Positions 8,766-17,484 of a stretch of 64,000 bases of DNA are shown here, piece after piece. This DNA is from Floridanema aerugineum (GTDB lineage Bacteria > Cyanobacteriota > Cyanobacteriia > Cyanobacteriales > Aerosakkonemataceae). Both the position numbers and the translations under genes were made by a program. The notes beneath the pieces are model-generated. The model worked only from the letters and a program-made list of their open reading frames with translations, was not told where the DNA came from and made no database searches. Where the stretch lies: the NCBI RefSeq assembly GCF_041929345.1, contig NZ_JBHFNQ010000065.1, positions 45,891-109,890 of the forward strand. Reading direction: 5' to 3'. The number at the start of each line of letters is the position of its first letter. Position 1 is the first letter of the stretch.

Positions 8766-8803
8766 AAGGGCTGGGTGATAATTCACTCAGCCCTTAGCTT
8801 TTG
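8766..8803 (+). terminator. Terminator after the EamA fusion gene
   Basis: The inverted repeat AAGGGCTGGGTG..CACTCAGCCCTT (8766-8795) has a 12-bp stem with one G-U pair and is followed by AGCTTTTG. Confidence 0.65.
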
Positions 8804-8920
8804 AATTAGCACTTAGTTAATTTTCCCTATACAGCAGGGAACAGGGAACAAATTTTTTGTTAGTTTGTCCCGGTTTGGGTTGGTAGCCGAAAAACCTATG
8901 AGCGTTATCGATTTAAAAAT

Positions 8921-8988
8921 TGTAGGGGCAGGTTTAGCAGATAATGTTTCGGGAAAACAGATAACTCACCAACAAAACCTGCCCCCTA
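8921..8988. repeat. GTAGGGG-type hairpin repeat
   Basis: Starts TGTAGGGGCAGGTTT and ends AAAACCTGCCCCCTA, forming imperfect inverted arms around about 40 bp of unrelated sequence. It is one of a dispersed class in this window with GTAGGG/CCCTAC ends and variable inner arms. Confidence 0.65.
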
Positions 8989-9125
8989 TTTTTGTCACTC
9001 AACCACAATCTATATACACCAGAATTATGACGCATTTGATTAATTCGATGGGCAGAAAATGTTTTGCACCCTCGCAGAATTTCTGGTAATTTTTTGGCGT
9101 TATGTTGTGTTTGAGACATGGGAAA

Positions 9126-9189
9126 GGGCGGGTTTTGTGGGGAGATTGTCTATTTTTGTCCAGAGATATCGGCTAAACCCGCCCCTACA
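9126..9189. repeat. GTAGGGG-type hairpin repeat
   Basis: Arms AGGGCGGGTTTT and AAACCCGCCCCTAC enclose about 40 bp. The whole 8738-9338 gap otherwise shows no gene apart from these repeats and a half copy of another element (TCTGACGCACCCTAC at 9316-9330). Confidence 0.65.
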
Positions 9190-9338
9190 GAATTGTGATT
9201 GATTAATCCGATGAATCCATGCAGAAAGGATTTAACGATCGCACTTTGGTTAGTATATATCCCATAAAGTGCCTCAGATTTGAATAATCAGCGTTCCTTG
9301 CCTAAATTTGTAGAGTCTGACGCACCCTACAGACTGAA

Positions 9339-9425
9339 CGGAGAGGGAGGGATTCGAACCCTCGTTAAAGTTTCCCCTAAACAGCATTTCCAGTGCTGCG
9401 CCTTCAACCACTCGGCCACCTCTCC
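9339..9425 (-). tRNA. tRNA-Ser (GGA)
   Basis: 87 nt on the minus strand. The acceptor stem is GGAGAGG/CCTCTCC with discriminator G. The anticodon arm CAGCACTGGAAATGCTG gives anticodon GGA. A long variable arm (TTTAGGGGAAACTTTAA) and a T loop GTTCGAATC are present, all typical of a class II serine tRNA. CCA is not encoded. Confidence 0.96.
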
Positions 9426-9580
9426 AAGGCTGTGCTTTGGTTTTTTTTCGCACCGAATTCACAAGCTTGTCTATCTTAGCATAAATTACAAAGAGAGTCT
9501 ATCCCTCCGCTCGGTTTTTTCTGAAGAGCAATTCTTCTCTGGCTCAATTTAAGATATATTATGTCGCTCAAATGTTTGCA

Positions 9581-9949
9581 ATGTCTCGCTTATATAAAAT
9601 TCGGATTCACGATCGCCAACAGAACACCTATCATACCATCCAAGTCCCAGACGATCGCTACATCCTCCACAGCGCCGAAAACCAAGGCGTAGAACTACCA
9701 TTCTCCTGTCGCAATGGCGCTTGTACCACCTGCGCCGTCAGAGTACTTTCCGGCGACATCTATCAACCAGAAGCAATGGGACTATCCCTTGAATTACAGA
9801 AACAAGGTTACGCTCTGTTATGTGTCAGTTATGCTCGTTCTGACTTAGAAGTGGAAACACAAGATGAGGACGAAGTTTACGAACTCCAATTTGGTCGGTA
9901 TTTTGGAAAAGGTAAAGTTAAAGTCGGTTTGCCTTTGGATGAAGACTAA
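9581..9949 (+). CDS. Plant-type [2Fe-2S] ferredoxin with C-terminal extension
   Basis: 122 residues. The cluster ligands are visible as CRNGACTTC (C-x4-C-x2-C) and a later Cys in ALLCVSYA. This is the plant-type ferredoxin fold used for electron transfer from photosystem I or to redox enzymes. After the domain comes an acidic DEDEVYELQFGRYFG extension and a basic/hydrophobic tail that the main photosynthetic ferredoxin (about 97 residues) lacks, so this is a specialised paralogue rather than petF itself. I chose the second ATG (MSRLYKIRI) as the more family-like start; 9572 adds three residues. It overlaps the next gene by 11 nt. Confidence 0.9.
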   Translation: MSRLYKIRIHDRQQNTYHTIQVPDDRYILHSAENQGVELPFSCRNGACTTCAVRVLSGDIYQPEAMGLSLELQKQGYALLCVSYARSDLEVETQDEDEVYELQFGRYFGKGKVKVGLPLDED

Positions 9950-10469
9950 CATTGCCTATTTCTTTAGCCCGGTGACTGTTTGCTGTTTACTACTCTTGGG
10001 GGGATGCCAGTCCACTAGTACTCCCCAAGGAGTAACATTGAAAGTAGAACGGATTGTCAGCGGACAAACCTTAGAAGTAATAGATCCGCAAAAACAAACT
10101 GATTCAGCTTTACGGGTGCAACTGATTGGCGTGTCAGCACCAGACTTACGCCAAAGACCTTGGGGAGAAACCGCTAGAGATAGATTAGAGGAAATGATTG
10201 GGGAAAAACCTGTATTACTCGAATCTGACTTGCAACCAAAAGACCAATTCGATCGACAATTAGCATATATCTGGCAAGATGGTAAGCTATTGAATGAAGA
10301 ATTACTCAGAGAAGGTTGGGCTTTGTTTCGACCCCGATCGCTTAACCGCAAATACGACCAACGCCTAGAACGCGCTCAAGAGTACGCTAGAGTCATGGGA
10401 TTAGGGATTTGGAGTCCAGATCAAGCCTTACGTCTACCTCCAGAACAATTTCGGCAACAACACAGATAA
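9939..10469 (+). CDS. Thermonuclease (SNase)-like lipoprotein
   Basis: 176 residues from the ATG at 9939. An N-terminal hydrophobic segment ends in LLLLGGCQS, a lipobox, so the protein is probably lipid-anchored outside the plasma membrane. The rest is an SNase fold: VKVERIVSGQTLEV-like first strand (LKVERIVSGQTLEV), RVQLIGVSAPD, GETARDRLEEMIG, DQFDRQLAYIW and the C-terminal YARVMGLGIW. In the staphylococcal enzyme the catalytic residues are Arg35, Glu43 and Arg87; here RVQLIGVSAPDLRQRPWGETA and FDRQLAY fit that order. The start overlaps the ferredoxin stop, implying translational coupling. Confidence 0.85.
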   Translation: MKTNIAYFFSPVTVCCLLLLGGCQSTSTPQGVTLKVERIVSGQTLEVIDPQKQTDSALRVQLIGVSAPDLRQRPWGETARDRLEEMIGEKPVLLESDLQPKDQFDRQLAYIWQDGKLLNEELLREGWALFRPRSLNRKYDQRLERAQEYARVMGLGIWSPDQALRLPPEQFRQQHR

Positions 10470-10650
10470 TTAACGACTCAAAATTCCCTTGATTTCCTGA
10501 CGATCGCAAGCAGATCCCGCATTAATCAGCACAGGCAAAAGTTTTTGCTCAAAACTACTTGCCCGTTAGCGGGTTGATAGGGGATACTTCTATCCAAGGT
10601 TGTATATTTTTATTAATAATTATCGAGTCCTAACTTCACTTAATTAAAAA

Positions 10651-11496
10651 ATGAGTTCTCCAACCCCCGAACAGCTACAAACCTTTCTCGACATTGCCAC
10701 AGAAGCCGCTCTCGCTGCGGGTGCCGTCTTACAATCCTATTTTGGTAACTTAGAAACAGTAGAAGAAAAAGGTCGTCCGGGAGACTTATTAACAGCCGCA
10801 GATAAAGCAGCCGAAGCCGTAATTTTGGAAATTTTACATCGCCACTTTCCTGACCATGCAATTTTAGCAGAAGAATCAGGACAGTTAGGAGAACAAGAGA
10901 GTGAATATTTGTGGGCGATCGATCCTTTGGATGGGACAACTAACTTTGCTCATCAATATCCCTTTTTCTCCTCATCAATTGGACTTTTAATTGCAGGAAT
11001 TCCCCAAGTAGGCGCAATTTTTGATCCTTTTCATAATGAACTATTTCGTGCCGCCAAAGGTTTAGGAGCAACTCGCAACCGTCTTCCCATCAGAGTTTCT
11101 CAAACATCAGAACTAAGTAAAAGTTTATTAGTAACAGGTTTTGCTTACGATCGCCAGCAGACAAATGACAATAATTACGCCGAATTTTGTCACCTCACCC
11201 ATATTACCCAAGGCGTGCGCCGTAGTGGATCGGCTTCCCTAGATTTAGCTCATGTAGCTTGTGGACGCTTAGATGGATACTGGGAAAGAGGACTTTCTCC
11301 TTGGGATGTTACCGCTGGGATAGTACTAGTAGAAGAAGCAGGAGGCAAAGTAACTGCATACAATGGCAGCCCTTTCCAAATAAAATCAGGAAGAATCTTA
11401 GCAACAAACAGTTGTATTCACAACAGTCTAAGTACCGAACTTATGCAAGTATATCCCTTGTCAGATTGGGGAAAACACTTAACAACAAATTTTTAA
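10651..11496 (+). CDS. Inositol monophosphatase family protein
   Basis: 281-residue Mg-dependent sugar or inositol phosphatase. Motifs are GDLLTAADKAAE, LAEESG (metal-binding Glu), WAIDPLDGTTNF (the family signature with Asp-x-x-Asp-Gly-Thr) and SPWDVTAGIVLVEEAGG (catalytic Asp). Length and spacing match the family. In cyanobacteria such enzymes may act on inositol-1-phosphate, histidinol phosphate or 3'-phosphoadenosine phosphate. The hisZ gene two positions downstream makes a histidinol-phosphatase role conceivable, but that is only inference. It stands alone as a transcription unit with about 180 bp upstream and no clear terminator. Confidence 0.9.
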   Translation: MSSPTPEQLQTFLDIATEAALAAGAVLQSYFGNLETVEEKGRPGDLLTAADKAAEAVILEILHRHFPDHAILAEESGQLGEQESEYLWAIDPLDGTTNFAHQYPFFSSSIGLLIAGIPQVGAIFDPFHNELFRAAKGLGATRNRLPIRVSQTSELSKSLLVTGFAYDRQQTNDNNYAEFCHLTHITQGVRRSGSASLDLAHVACGRLDGYWERGLSPWDVTAGIVLVEEAGGKVTAYNGSPFQIKSGRILATNSCIHNSLSTELMQVYPLSDWGKHLTTNF

Positions 11497-11590
11497 TTTA
11501 CACCAACAAAAATAACATTACTAGATATTACATCCTTTGATGTTACGAAGTACACTAGATGTATAGAACTAAATTCTGGAACACTAAATT

Positions 11591-12571
11591 ATGGCACTTA
11601 ATATTGAACAAGGATTATTCAAGTTTGATTGCACAGACCATCATGCAGTTTTAGGCGTACCATTGGATGCAACAGCTAACGAAGTCAGAAAAAGATATCT
11701 GAAAATTTCCCGTCGTCTGCATCCAGACAGCTGCACCGCAGACAGCGAAGCCAGCAAACAACAAGCCAGTCAGTTCTTCGCGAAACTAGTCAGTCCAGCT
11801 TATCAACAACTGTTTAACGATCAAAGTCGTGCCGAACATAACGTACTGCTAACTCGCATGGGAAAACGCCTAGTCCAAGAAAGAGAGAAAATTGACCTGC
11901 AAAGTGAATTAGCCAAACAGCTATACAAATCCACTAACTTGGAACATGAGTATAAAAGTGCATTGAATAAACTAATTGAAAAACAATATGAATCAATGGA
12001 CCAAATTCTGCAAAATACAGCCCAAATCAGTGAATTGAATTTAGTTTACTTAGTACGGAAGTCTAGCCAAGGTCAAAGCGCCAGTAAGCCTACGGAAGTT
12101 ACTAAAGTAGCAACTCCTGCTGTCACCACACCAGCAAAAACTAACCCAGCAGCAGCCACAGCAGGTAAAGTACCTCCAGTAGCGGAAAAGAAACCTGCGA
12201 AAGTAGAACCTTCTCCTGCCGAAACCTACTGCCGTCGTGCCCAAGAGTATATCGAAAAGAACTATCCTGCCAAAGCTATCCTAGAATTGAGAGATGCTTT
12301 GAAGATGGAGCCGAAAAGTAGTCGCGTTCATGCTTTAATAGCAATGGCTTATTTAAATCAGGAACAGTTAAAAATGGCGAAAATTCACTTAGAAAGCGCC
12401 TTACAATTTAATGGTCAAGAGCCAACAGCTTTAGAAGTGAAAAAACGCATCGATTTAATCGAGAAACGTACTACTGTACGTACAGCAGCCGCAAGTAAAA
12501 AGCCTGAAACTAAAGCTAGCGGCGGTTTATTTGGTTTGAATTTGTTTGGTGGGAATGGGAAGAAGAAGTAA
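11591..12571 (+). CDS. J-domain and TPR protein
   Basis: 326 residues. The N-terminal J domain (about 12-75: HHAVLGVPLDATANEVRKRYLKISRRLHPDS) has the HPD motif that stimulates DnaK ATPase. A central region holds a Pro/Ala/Lys-rich linker, and residues about 210-290 form TPR-like helices (AETYCRRAQEYIEKNYPAKAILELRDALKMEP). The C-terminus is Gly/Lys-rich (GLFGLNLFGGNGKKK). No zinc or C-terminal DnaJ domains are present, so it is a type III co-chaperone that probably brings a specific client to Hsp70. Its stop overlaps the hisZ start as TAATG, so the two are co-translated. Confidence 0.87.
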   Translation: MALNIEQGLFKFDCTDHHAVLGVPLDATANEVRKRYLKISRRLHPDSCTADSEASKQQASQFFAKLVSPAYQQLFNDQSRAEHNVLLTRMGKRLVQEREKIDLQSELAKQLYKSTNLEHEYKSALNKLIEKQYESMDQILQNTAQISELNLVYLVRKSSQGQSASKPTEVTKVATPAVTTPAKTNPAAATAGKVPPVAEKKPAKVEPSPAETYCRRAQEYIEKNYPAKAILELRDALKMEPKSSRVHALIAMAYLNQEQLKMAKIHLESALQFNGQEPTALEVKKRIDLIEKRTTVRTAAASKKPETKASGGLFGLNLFGGNGKKK

Positions 12572-13809
12572 TGGTGCATCAACCACCCGCAGGGGCACGG
12601 GATTTATTGCCCCTCGATGTTGCTCAAAAACAATGGATTGAAAACCGCTTACAGCAGGTTTACCATCGTTGCGGATATCATCGGATTATTACCTCCACAA
12701 TTGAGCGGTTGGATACTTTAATGGCAGGTGGTGCCATCAACCGCTCTACAGTATTACAATTGCAAGCGGGAACCGAAGAAGAAAATTTGGGACTGCGCCC
12801 GGAATTAACTGCTAGTATTGCCAGAACAGCAGTGACTCGCATGGCGGGAGTAAGTTATCCCCAGCGACTTTATTACAACGCTAATGTTTTTAGAAGGGCA
12901 GAGAAAGGTAGCTACAGCGGACAGCAGGAATTCTACCAAGCGGGAGTAGAATTAATTGGCGCAGGCGGGTTGCTGGCAGATGGGGAAATTTTACTGTTGC
13001 TGGCAGAATGTTTGTTTCAGTTGGGGTTGAGTGGTTGGCATTTGGTATTGGGTGAGGCAGGACTTACCCGCAGTTTGCTGGCACCTTTTCCCGATAAGTT
13101 GCGGGAGAAAGTACGAAGAGCGATCGCACATCTCGATCGTGTTACCCTAGAAAATCTCCCCCTCGATGCAGAACTTAAAGAACAGGCCCTGATGTTACTC
13201 GACTTACGGGGAAAACCAGCTGATGTCCTGCAAAAAGTCGCCAACTTAAAACTAGACCCGGCGGGAGAAGAAGCACTTAATAATCTTAAATCTCTAATAG
13301 ACTTACTAGAACAAGGTTTGCCTAACTTAGCTGGACAAACAAACCTTACTTGCCAAGTCACACTCGACTTGAGCTTAATTCAAACATTCAACTATTACAC
13401 AAGCATAGTATTTGAAGTCGTCGGCGAAACAGATACCGGAAAACATATCTTAGGACAAGGAGGACGTTACGATCAACTTTTAACCCTCTACCATCCCCAA
13501 GGAAACAGCGTTCCCGGTATTGGTTTTTGCTTAAACATTGAAGAGTTATACCAAGTTTTACTCCCCACCGGACAGTTACCCGCAGAAACACCCACTAGCG
13601 AATACTTAGTCGTTGCCCAAACACCCGCAGCTTTTGCCTCTGCTTTCGCTTACGCCCACAGTTTGCGCTCCTCAACCCAATTAGTCAGAGTAGAATTAGA
13701 CCTGGGTGGACGTAACCCAGAAGAAATTCGGGAATATGCCCGTCGTCGTCGCATCCCCAAAATAGCTTGGGTAAAAGAGTCCGGTTCACCAACACTAGAA
13801 ACACTCTGA
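12571..13809 (+). CDS. hisZ: ATP phosphoribosyltransferase regulatory subunit
   Basis: 412 residues related to histidyl-tRNA synthetase but acting as the regulatory partner of short-form HisG in the first step of histidine synthesis. Class II synthetase motifs are recognisable (PAGARDLLPLDVAQK, LRPELTASIARTA, QRLYYNANVFR, QEFYQAGVELIG, GGRYDQLL, PGIGFCLNIEEL). The C-terminal part is shorter and lacks an obvious anticodon-binding domain, as expected for HisZ. The start overlaps the stop of the J-domain gene by one base. hisG is not in the window. Confidence 0.92.
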   Translation: MVHQPPAGARDLLPLDVAQKQWIENRLQQVYHRCGYHRIITSTIERLDTLMAGGAINRSTVLQLQAGTEEENLGLRPELTASIARTAVTRMAGVSYPQRLYYNANVFRRAEKGSYSGQQEFYQAGVELIGAGGLLADGEILLLLAECLFQLGLSGWHLVLGEAGLTRSLLAPFPDKLREKVRRAIAHLDRVTLENLPLDAELKEQALMLLDLRGKPADVLQKVANLKLDPAGEEALNNLKSLIDLLEQGLPNLAGQTNLTCQVTLDLSLIQTFNYYTSIVFEVVGETDTGKHILGQGGRYDQLLTLYHPQGNSVPGIGFCLNIEELYQVLLPTGQLPAETPTSEYLVVAQTPAAFASAFAYAHSLRSSTQLVRVELDLGGRNPEEIREYARRRRIPKIAWVKESGSPTLETL

Positions 13810-13893
13810 GCCAAAAAGCATTACAATTCTTAATGGCTAAGCTCACCAAAAAGTGCTAACCAAACTCGTCTGTCAAATTTCACAAGAGAGAGA

Positions 13894-14118
13894 ATGCCAC
13901 ACACAATTGTTACGAATACCTGCGAAGGCGTTGCTGACTGCGTAGACGCTTGTCCCGTTGCTTGCATCCATGAAGGCCCAGGCAAAAACGCCAAAGGCAC
14001 AGATTGGTATTGGATTGACTTTACCACCTGCATAGATTGTGGCATCTGTCTGCAAGTCTGCCCAGTAAAAGGTGCCATAGTTCCCGAAGAACGCCCAGAA
14101 CTACAAAAAACTCCCTAA
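13894..14118 (+). CDS. Bacterial-type ferredoxin with two Fe-S clusters (7Fe/8Fe type)
   Basis: 74 residues. The first set of cysteines is C10-x5-C16-x3-C20-P-x2-C24 and the second is C46-x2-C49-x2-C52-x3-C56-P. The spacing of the first set lacks the CxxCxxC of a regular 4Fe cluster and resembles Azotobacter-type 7Fe ferredoxins, in which one cluster is 3Fe-4S. It is not PsaC, which is 81 residues with two canonical CxxCxxCxxxCP motifs. The exact cluster type is inferred. GAGAGAG upstream gives a good ribosome site. No operon partner. Confidence 0.9.
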   Translation: MPHTIVTNTCEGVADCVDACPVACIHEGPGKNAKGTDWYWIDFTTCIDCGICLQVCPVKGAIVPEERPELQKTP

Positions 14119-14264
14119 GTTTGGGGACTCTTGACTGGGGACTCTTGACTGGGATTCCTTTCAAATCACGCATTTTCTGAATTAATTAGGTTTACCGATC
14201 GCCATAAGTACCTGAAAGCCAAAATCTCTAACAGGTCAATCCAAAATCTAAAATCTAAAATCGA

Positions 14265-14990
14265 ATGAGTAACCCACTATTAGAAGTAGAAAACGTCTAC
14301 GCAGGATATGTCAAAGACCTAGACATCCTGCAAGGAGTCAACTTTAAAATATACCCAGGCGAACTAGTCGCAGTCATCGGACCCAATGGTGCCGGAAAAT
14401 CTACATTAGCTAAAACTATTTTTGGGTTACTCACTCCCCACCAAGGAAAAATTACCTTTAAAGGCGAAAGCATTGGCGGGTTAAAATCAGATCAAATTGT
14501 ACAACGAGGAATGTGTTACGTCCCCCAAATCGCCAACGTTTTCCCCACTTTAACAGTCGAAGAAAACCTGGAAATGGGCGCTTTTATTCGCAATGACTCC
14601 CTGCAACCATTAAAAGATAAAATTTACGCCACTTTCCCCGTTTTGGCCCAACGTCGCCGTCAACGCGCCGGAACTCTTTCCGGGGGACAAAGGCAAATGT
14701 TGGCAATGGGTAGGGCGTTAATGTTACAACCCAGTTTACTATTATTAGATGAACCTTCGGCAGCTTTGTCTCCCATTTTGGTTAATAATGTTTTTCAGCA
14801 AATTCGCGAAATTAATAGCGGCGGAACTGCGATCGTCCTCGTAGAACAAAACGCCCGCAAAGCTTTGGAAATGTCCGATCGCGGTTACGTCTTGGAGGCC
14901 GGACGCGATCGCTTCACAGGCCCCGGTTCCCAACTACTCCATGACCCCAAAGTAGCCGAACTTTATCTCGGCGTGAAACCTGTTTATTGA
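14265..14990 (+). CDS. ABC transporter ATP-binding protein, LivF (branched-chain/neutral amino acid) type
   Basis: 241 residues. Walker A is GPNGAGKST, the Q loop VPQIANVFP, the signature LSGGQRQMLAMGRAL, Walker B LLLLDEPS and the H-loop region VLVEQNARKAL. The VEQNARKAL and C-terminal YLGV endings are typical of LivF/NatE-type subunits of hydrophobic amino acid uptake systems. No permease, LivG-type ATPase or binding protein lies nearby, so it must work with partners encoded elsewhere, as is common for the scattered Nat genes of cyanobacteria. Confidence 0.88.
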   Translation: MSNPLLEVENVYAGYVKDLDILQGVNFKIYPGELVAVIGPNGAGKSTLAKTIFGLLTPHQGKITFKGESIGGLKSDQIVQRGMCYVPQIANVFPTLTVEENLEMGAFIRNDSLQPLKDKIYATFPVLAQRRRQRAGTLSGGQRQMLAMGRALMLQPSLLLLDEPSAALSPILVNNVFQQIREINSGGTAIVLVEQNARKALEMSDRGYVLEAGRDRFTGPGSQLLHDPKVAELYLGVKPVY

Positions 14991-15197
14991 ACTTTTGTTA
15001 ACTTTTGTTTCAAAAAATTTTTTTGTTTCCGGGAATACCGTTTTTCCCGCAGGTTTCGGGGTATACTTATAATAATGGGATGGTTGTATTTTTTTTATTT
15101 TTGGAAATATTCCATTGTATGAGAATCAAAACCTAATCTAATAATATCAGGAAACAGTCCAAAAGTTAAATCAAACTTGTAAAAATTTGTAAAAATA

Positions 15198-15656
15198 ATG
15201 ATTGAAATTTGCCCCGAACATTTAGAAGCGATCAGCAGACAAGCAGAAAGAACGTATCCCGAAGAATGTTGCGGGATCGTGTTAGGAAAAATCGGAGATC
15301 AAGGGAAAACAGTGGTGGAAGTTTGGGAGACACTAAACGCTTGGTCAGAAGAGAAATGGGCAGAGTTTCCGGGGAGTGGAGGAGTGAGGGGTAAAGAGAG
15401 GACATTTGCGATCGCACCATTAGACATCATCAAAGCACAAAAGGCAGCACGCGATCGACAATTGCAGATCGTGGGATTTTACCACTCGCACCCAGACCAT
15501 CCAGCGATACCATCGGAAATGGATCGTGCGATCGCTTGGGCAGTATACTCTTATATAATTGTCTCCGTGTCAGAAGGCAAAGCTCTTGAAGTGCGAAGTT
15601 GGTGTTTAGATGACGCGCATCAGTTTCAAGAAGAGAAAATTCTCACCAACGCTTAA
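15198..15656 (+). CDS. M67 (JAMM/MPN+) family metallopeptidase
   Basis: 152 residues with the complete JAMM zinc motif: the upstream Glu in PEECCGIVLG and HSHPDHPAIPSEMD (His-x-His-x7-Ser-x2-Asp). Bacterial members cleave the C-terminal extension off ubiquitin-like sulfur carriers, or isopeptide-type bonds, in the cytosol. The next gene, 117 bp downstream, encodes an E1-like MoeB-rhodanese protein that activates such carriers, which strongly supports this role. A ThiS/MoaD/CysO-type carrier is not encoded between them. Confidence 0.9.
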   Translation: MIEICPEHLEAISRQAERTYPEECCGIVLGKIGDQGKTVVEVWETLNAWSEEKWAEFPGSGGVRGKERTFAIAPLDIIKAQKAARDRQLQIVGFYHSHPDHPAIPSEMDRAIAWAVYSYIIVSVSEGKALEVRSWCLDDAHQFQEEKILTNA

Positions 15657-15773
15657 AACAAAATGTAAAAACCACGAAGACACGGTAGCGCAGCGATTCG
15701 CGATAGCGAATTAGGACACGAAGGATACTTTTTTGATAAGATCTTAGATCTGCTTTTTGCTATAAAGATTGCC

Positions 15774-16946
15774 ATGCTCAATCCTAATTTGGATCAAGTC
15801 CAATTATCCAAAGAAGAATACGAAAGATACTCCCGACACCTGATTTTACCGGAGGTAGGGCTAGAAGGGCAAAAACGCCTCAAAGCTGCCAGCGTCCTCT
15901 GTATCGGTACAGGTGGACTAGGTTCCCCATTACTGTTGTACCTAGCAGCAGCGGGAATTGGCAGACTGGGAATAGTTGACTTTGATATAGTCGATAGTTC
16001 CAACTTACAACGCCAAGTGATTCACGGCACCTCTTGGGTAGGAAAACCAAAAATTGAATCTGCCAAAAACCGGATTTTAGAAATTAACCCCAACTGTCAG
16101 GTTGATTTATACGAAACTCGCATTAGCGCCGAAAATGCACTAGACATCGTTAAACCTTACGATATTGTGGTGGATGGAACAGATAATTTCCCCACCCGCT
16201 ATTTAGTTAACGATGCTTGTGTATTACTCGATAAACCTAACGTTTACGGTTCAATTTTTCGGTTTGAAGGACAAGCTACCGTATTTAACTATGAAGGTGG
16301 CCCAAATTACCGGGATTTGTACCCGGAACCCCCACCGCCCGGAATGGTTCCCTCTTGTGCAGAAGGCGGCGTTTTAGGAATTTTACCCGGAATTATTGGC
16401 GTAATTCAAGCCACAGAAACAATCAAAATTATCATCGGCAAAGGTACTACCTTAAATGGGAGATTGTTGCTGTTCAACGCTTTGGAAATGAAATTCCGCG
16501 AGTTGAAACTGCGCCCAAATCCCATTCGTCCAGTAATTGAAAAACTGATAGACTACGAACAATTCTGCGGCATTACCCAAGCAAAAGCAGAGGAGGCGAA
16601 ACAGCAGATGGAAATGGCAGAAATGACAGTCAAAGAGTTAAAGCAACTGCTAGATAGTGGTGCTGATGACTTCGTTTTGATTGATGTTCGCAACCCTGGT
16701 GAATACGAGATTGCTAAAATTCCTGGTGCGGTTTTAGTACCTTTACCCGATATTGAACGTGGCGAAGGTGTGGAGAAAGTTAAACAATTACTCAACGGTC
16801 ATCGCTTAATAGCTCATTGTAAAATGGGAGGGCGATCGGCAAAAGCTTTGGGTATCCTCAAACAAGCTGGAATCGAAGGTACTAACGTCAAAGGCGGCAT
16901 CACCGCTTGGAGTCGGGAAGTCGATCGTTCTGTTCCAGAATATTAA
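15774..16946 (+). CDS. moeB: Adenylyltransferase/sulfurtransferase MoeZ-like (MoeB-rhodanese)
   Basis: 390 residues. The N-terminal E1-like half (about 10-260) has the nucleotide-binding GTGGLGSPLLLYLAAAG, the RQVIH segment and DGTDNFPTRYLVND. The C-terminal rhodanese domain (about 285-390) carries the catalytic Cys in HCKMGGRSAKAL. The usual MoeB zinc cysteine pairs are not intact (SCAEGG and RPNPIRP), as in MoeZ-type proteins. It should adenylate the C-terminal glycine of a sulfur carrier and then pass on sulfur from its own persulfide, serving molybdopterin, thiamine or cysteine synthesis. It pairs with the JAMM peptidase just upstream. Confidence 0.9.
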   Translation: MLNPNLDQVQLSKEEYERYSRHLILPEVGLEGQKRLKAASVLCIGTGGLGSPLLLYLAAAGIGRLGIVDFDIVDSSNLQRQVIHGTSWVGKPKIESAKNRILEINPNCQVDLYETRISAENALDIVKPYDIVVDGTDNFPTRYLVNDACVLLDKPNVYGSIFRFEGQATVFNYEGGPNYRDLYPEPPPPGMVPSCAEGGVLGILPGIIGVIQATETIKIIIGKGTTLNGRLLLFNALEMKFRELKLRPNPIRPVIEKLIDYEQFCGITQAKAEEAKQQMEMAEMTVKELKQLLDSGADDFVLIDVRNPGEYEIAKIPGAVLVPLPDIERGEGVEKVKQLLNGHRLIAHCKMGGRSAKALGILKQAGIEGTNVKGGITAWSREVDRSVPEY

Positions 16947-17484
16947 TTGGGGACTGGGGACTAGGGACTGGGGACTGGGAGAGTTTTTCTTTTTGAGTTT
17001 TCCCCCTTCCTCTCCTACTCCCCCACCTCTAGAAAAAAATTTGAAGTTTTATGACAAATTCCTTCTGGTGTTAACTTCTGCGGGAATAAGGGAATATTAG
17101 AAATAGGCAGGACAAGTGAGAGTAATTCTGCGCTGTCTTCCCCCAGGGATGAAATGATTTTGGGATAGCTGCTTATATATTAAACTTTATATTTTTGCTT
17201 GTTCTGCTGTGGGAATGCCTCTCTGCCTACAGCAGAATTATTGTTTTTAATTCAGATGTTTTGCCACATTAATTTAGTGTAGGGGCGAAGCATTCGGGCG
17301 ACAATTTATGAAACTTAACCAAGATATAACTATCCGAATGCTTCGCCCTGTGTTGACGCAAGATTCTTAGATACAGGTTGTCTGTGGGGGAGGGCGGACG
17401 CGATTGCGTGCCGTAGGCATTAGCATTTGGAGACAAACATCTTTGGTGGGTTGCAGAATTTATCGCCCAAATGCTTCGCCCCTA
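16947..17484. other. Repeat-rich intergenic region after moeB
   Basis: Starts with a GGGGACT heptamer tandem run (about 16950-16981). A GTAGGGGCGAAGCATTCGG hairpin repeat spans 17279-17352, and a half copy (AAATGCTTCGCCCCTAC) sits at 17467-17484, right at the stop of the methyltransferase gene. Between them a perfect 9-bp inverted repeat, TTCTGCTGT at 17202-17210 and ACAGCAGAA at 17229-17237, followed by TTATTGTTTTT, resembles the terminator of an unidentified small transcript. Confidence 0.55.

Noticed and set aside
8865..9119. Short frames on both strands
   Set aside because: They run across palindromic intergenic repeats and show no protein features.
13894..14118. PsaC (photosystem I subunit VII) as an identity
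   Set aside because: PsaC has 81 residues and two standard CxxCxxCxxxCP motifs; this protein is shorter with a different first motif.
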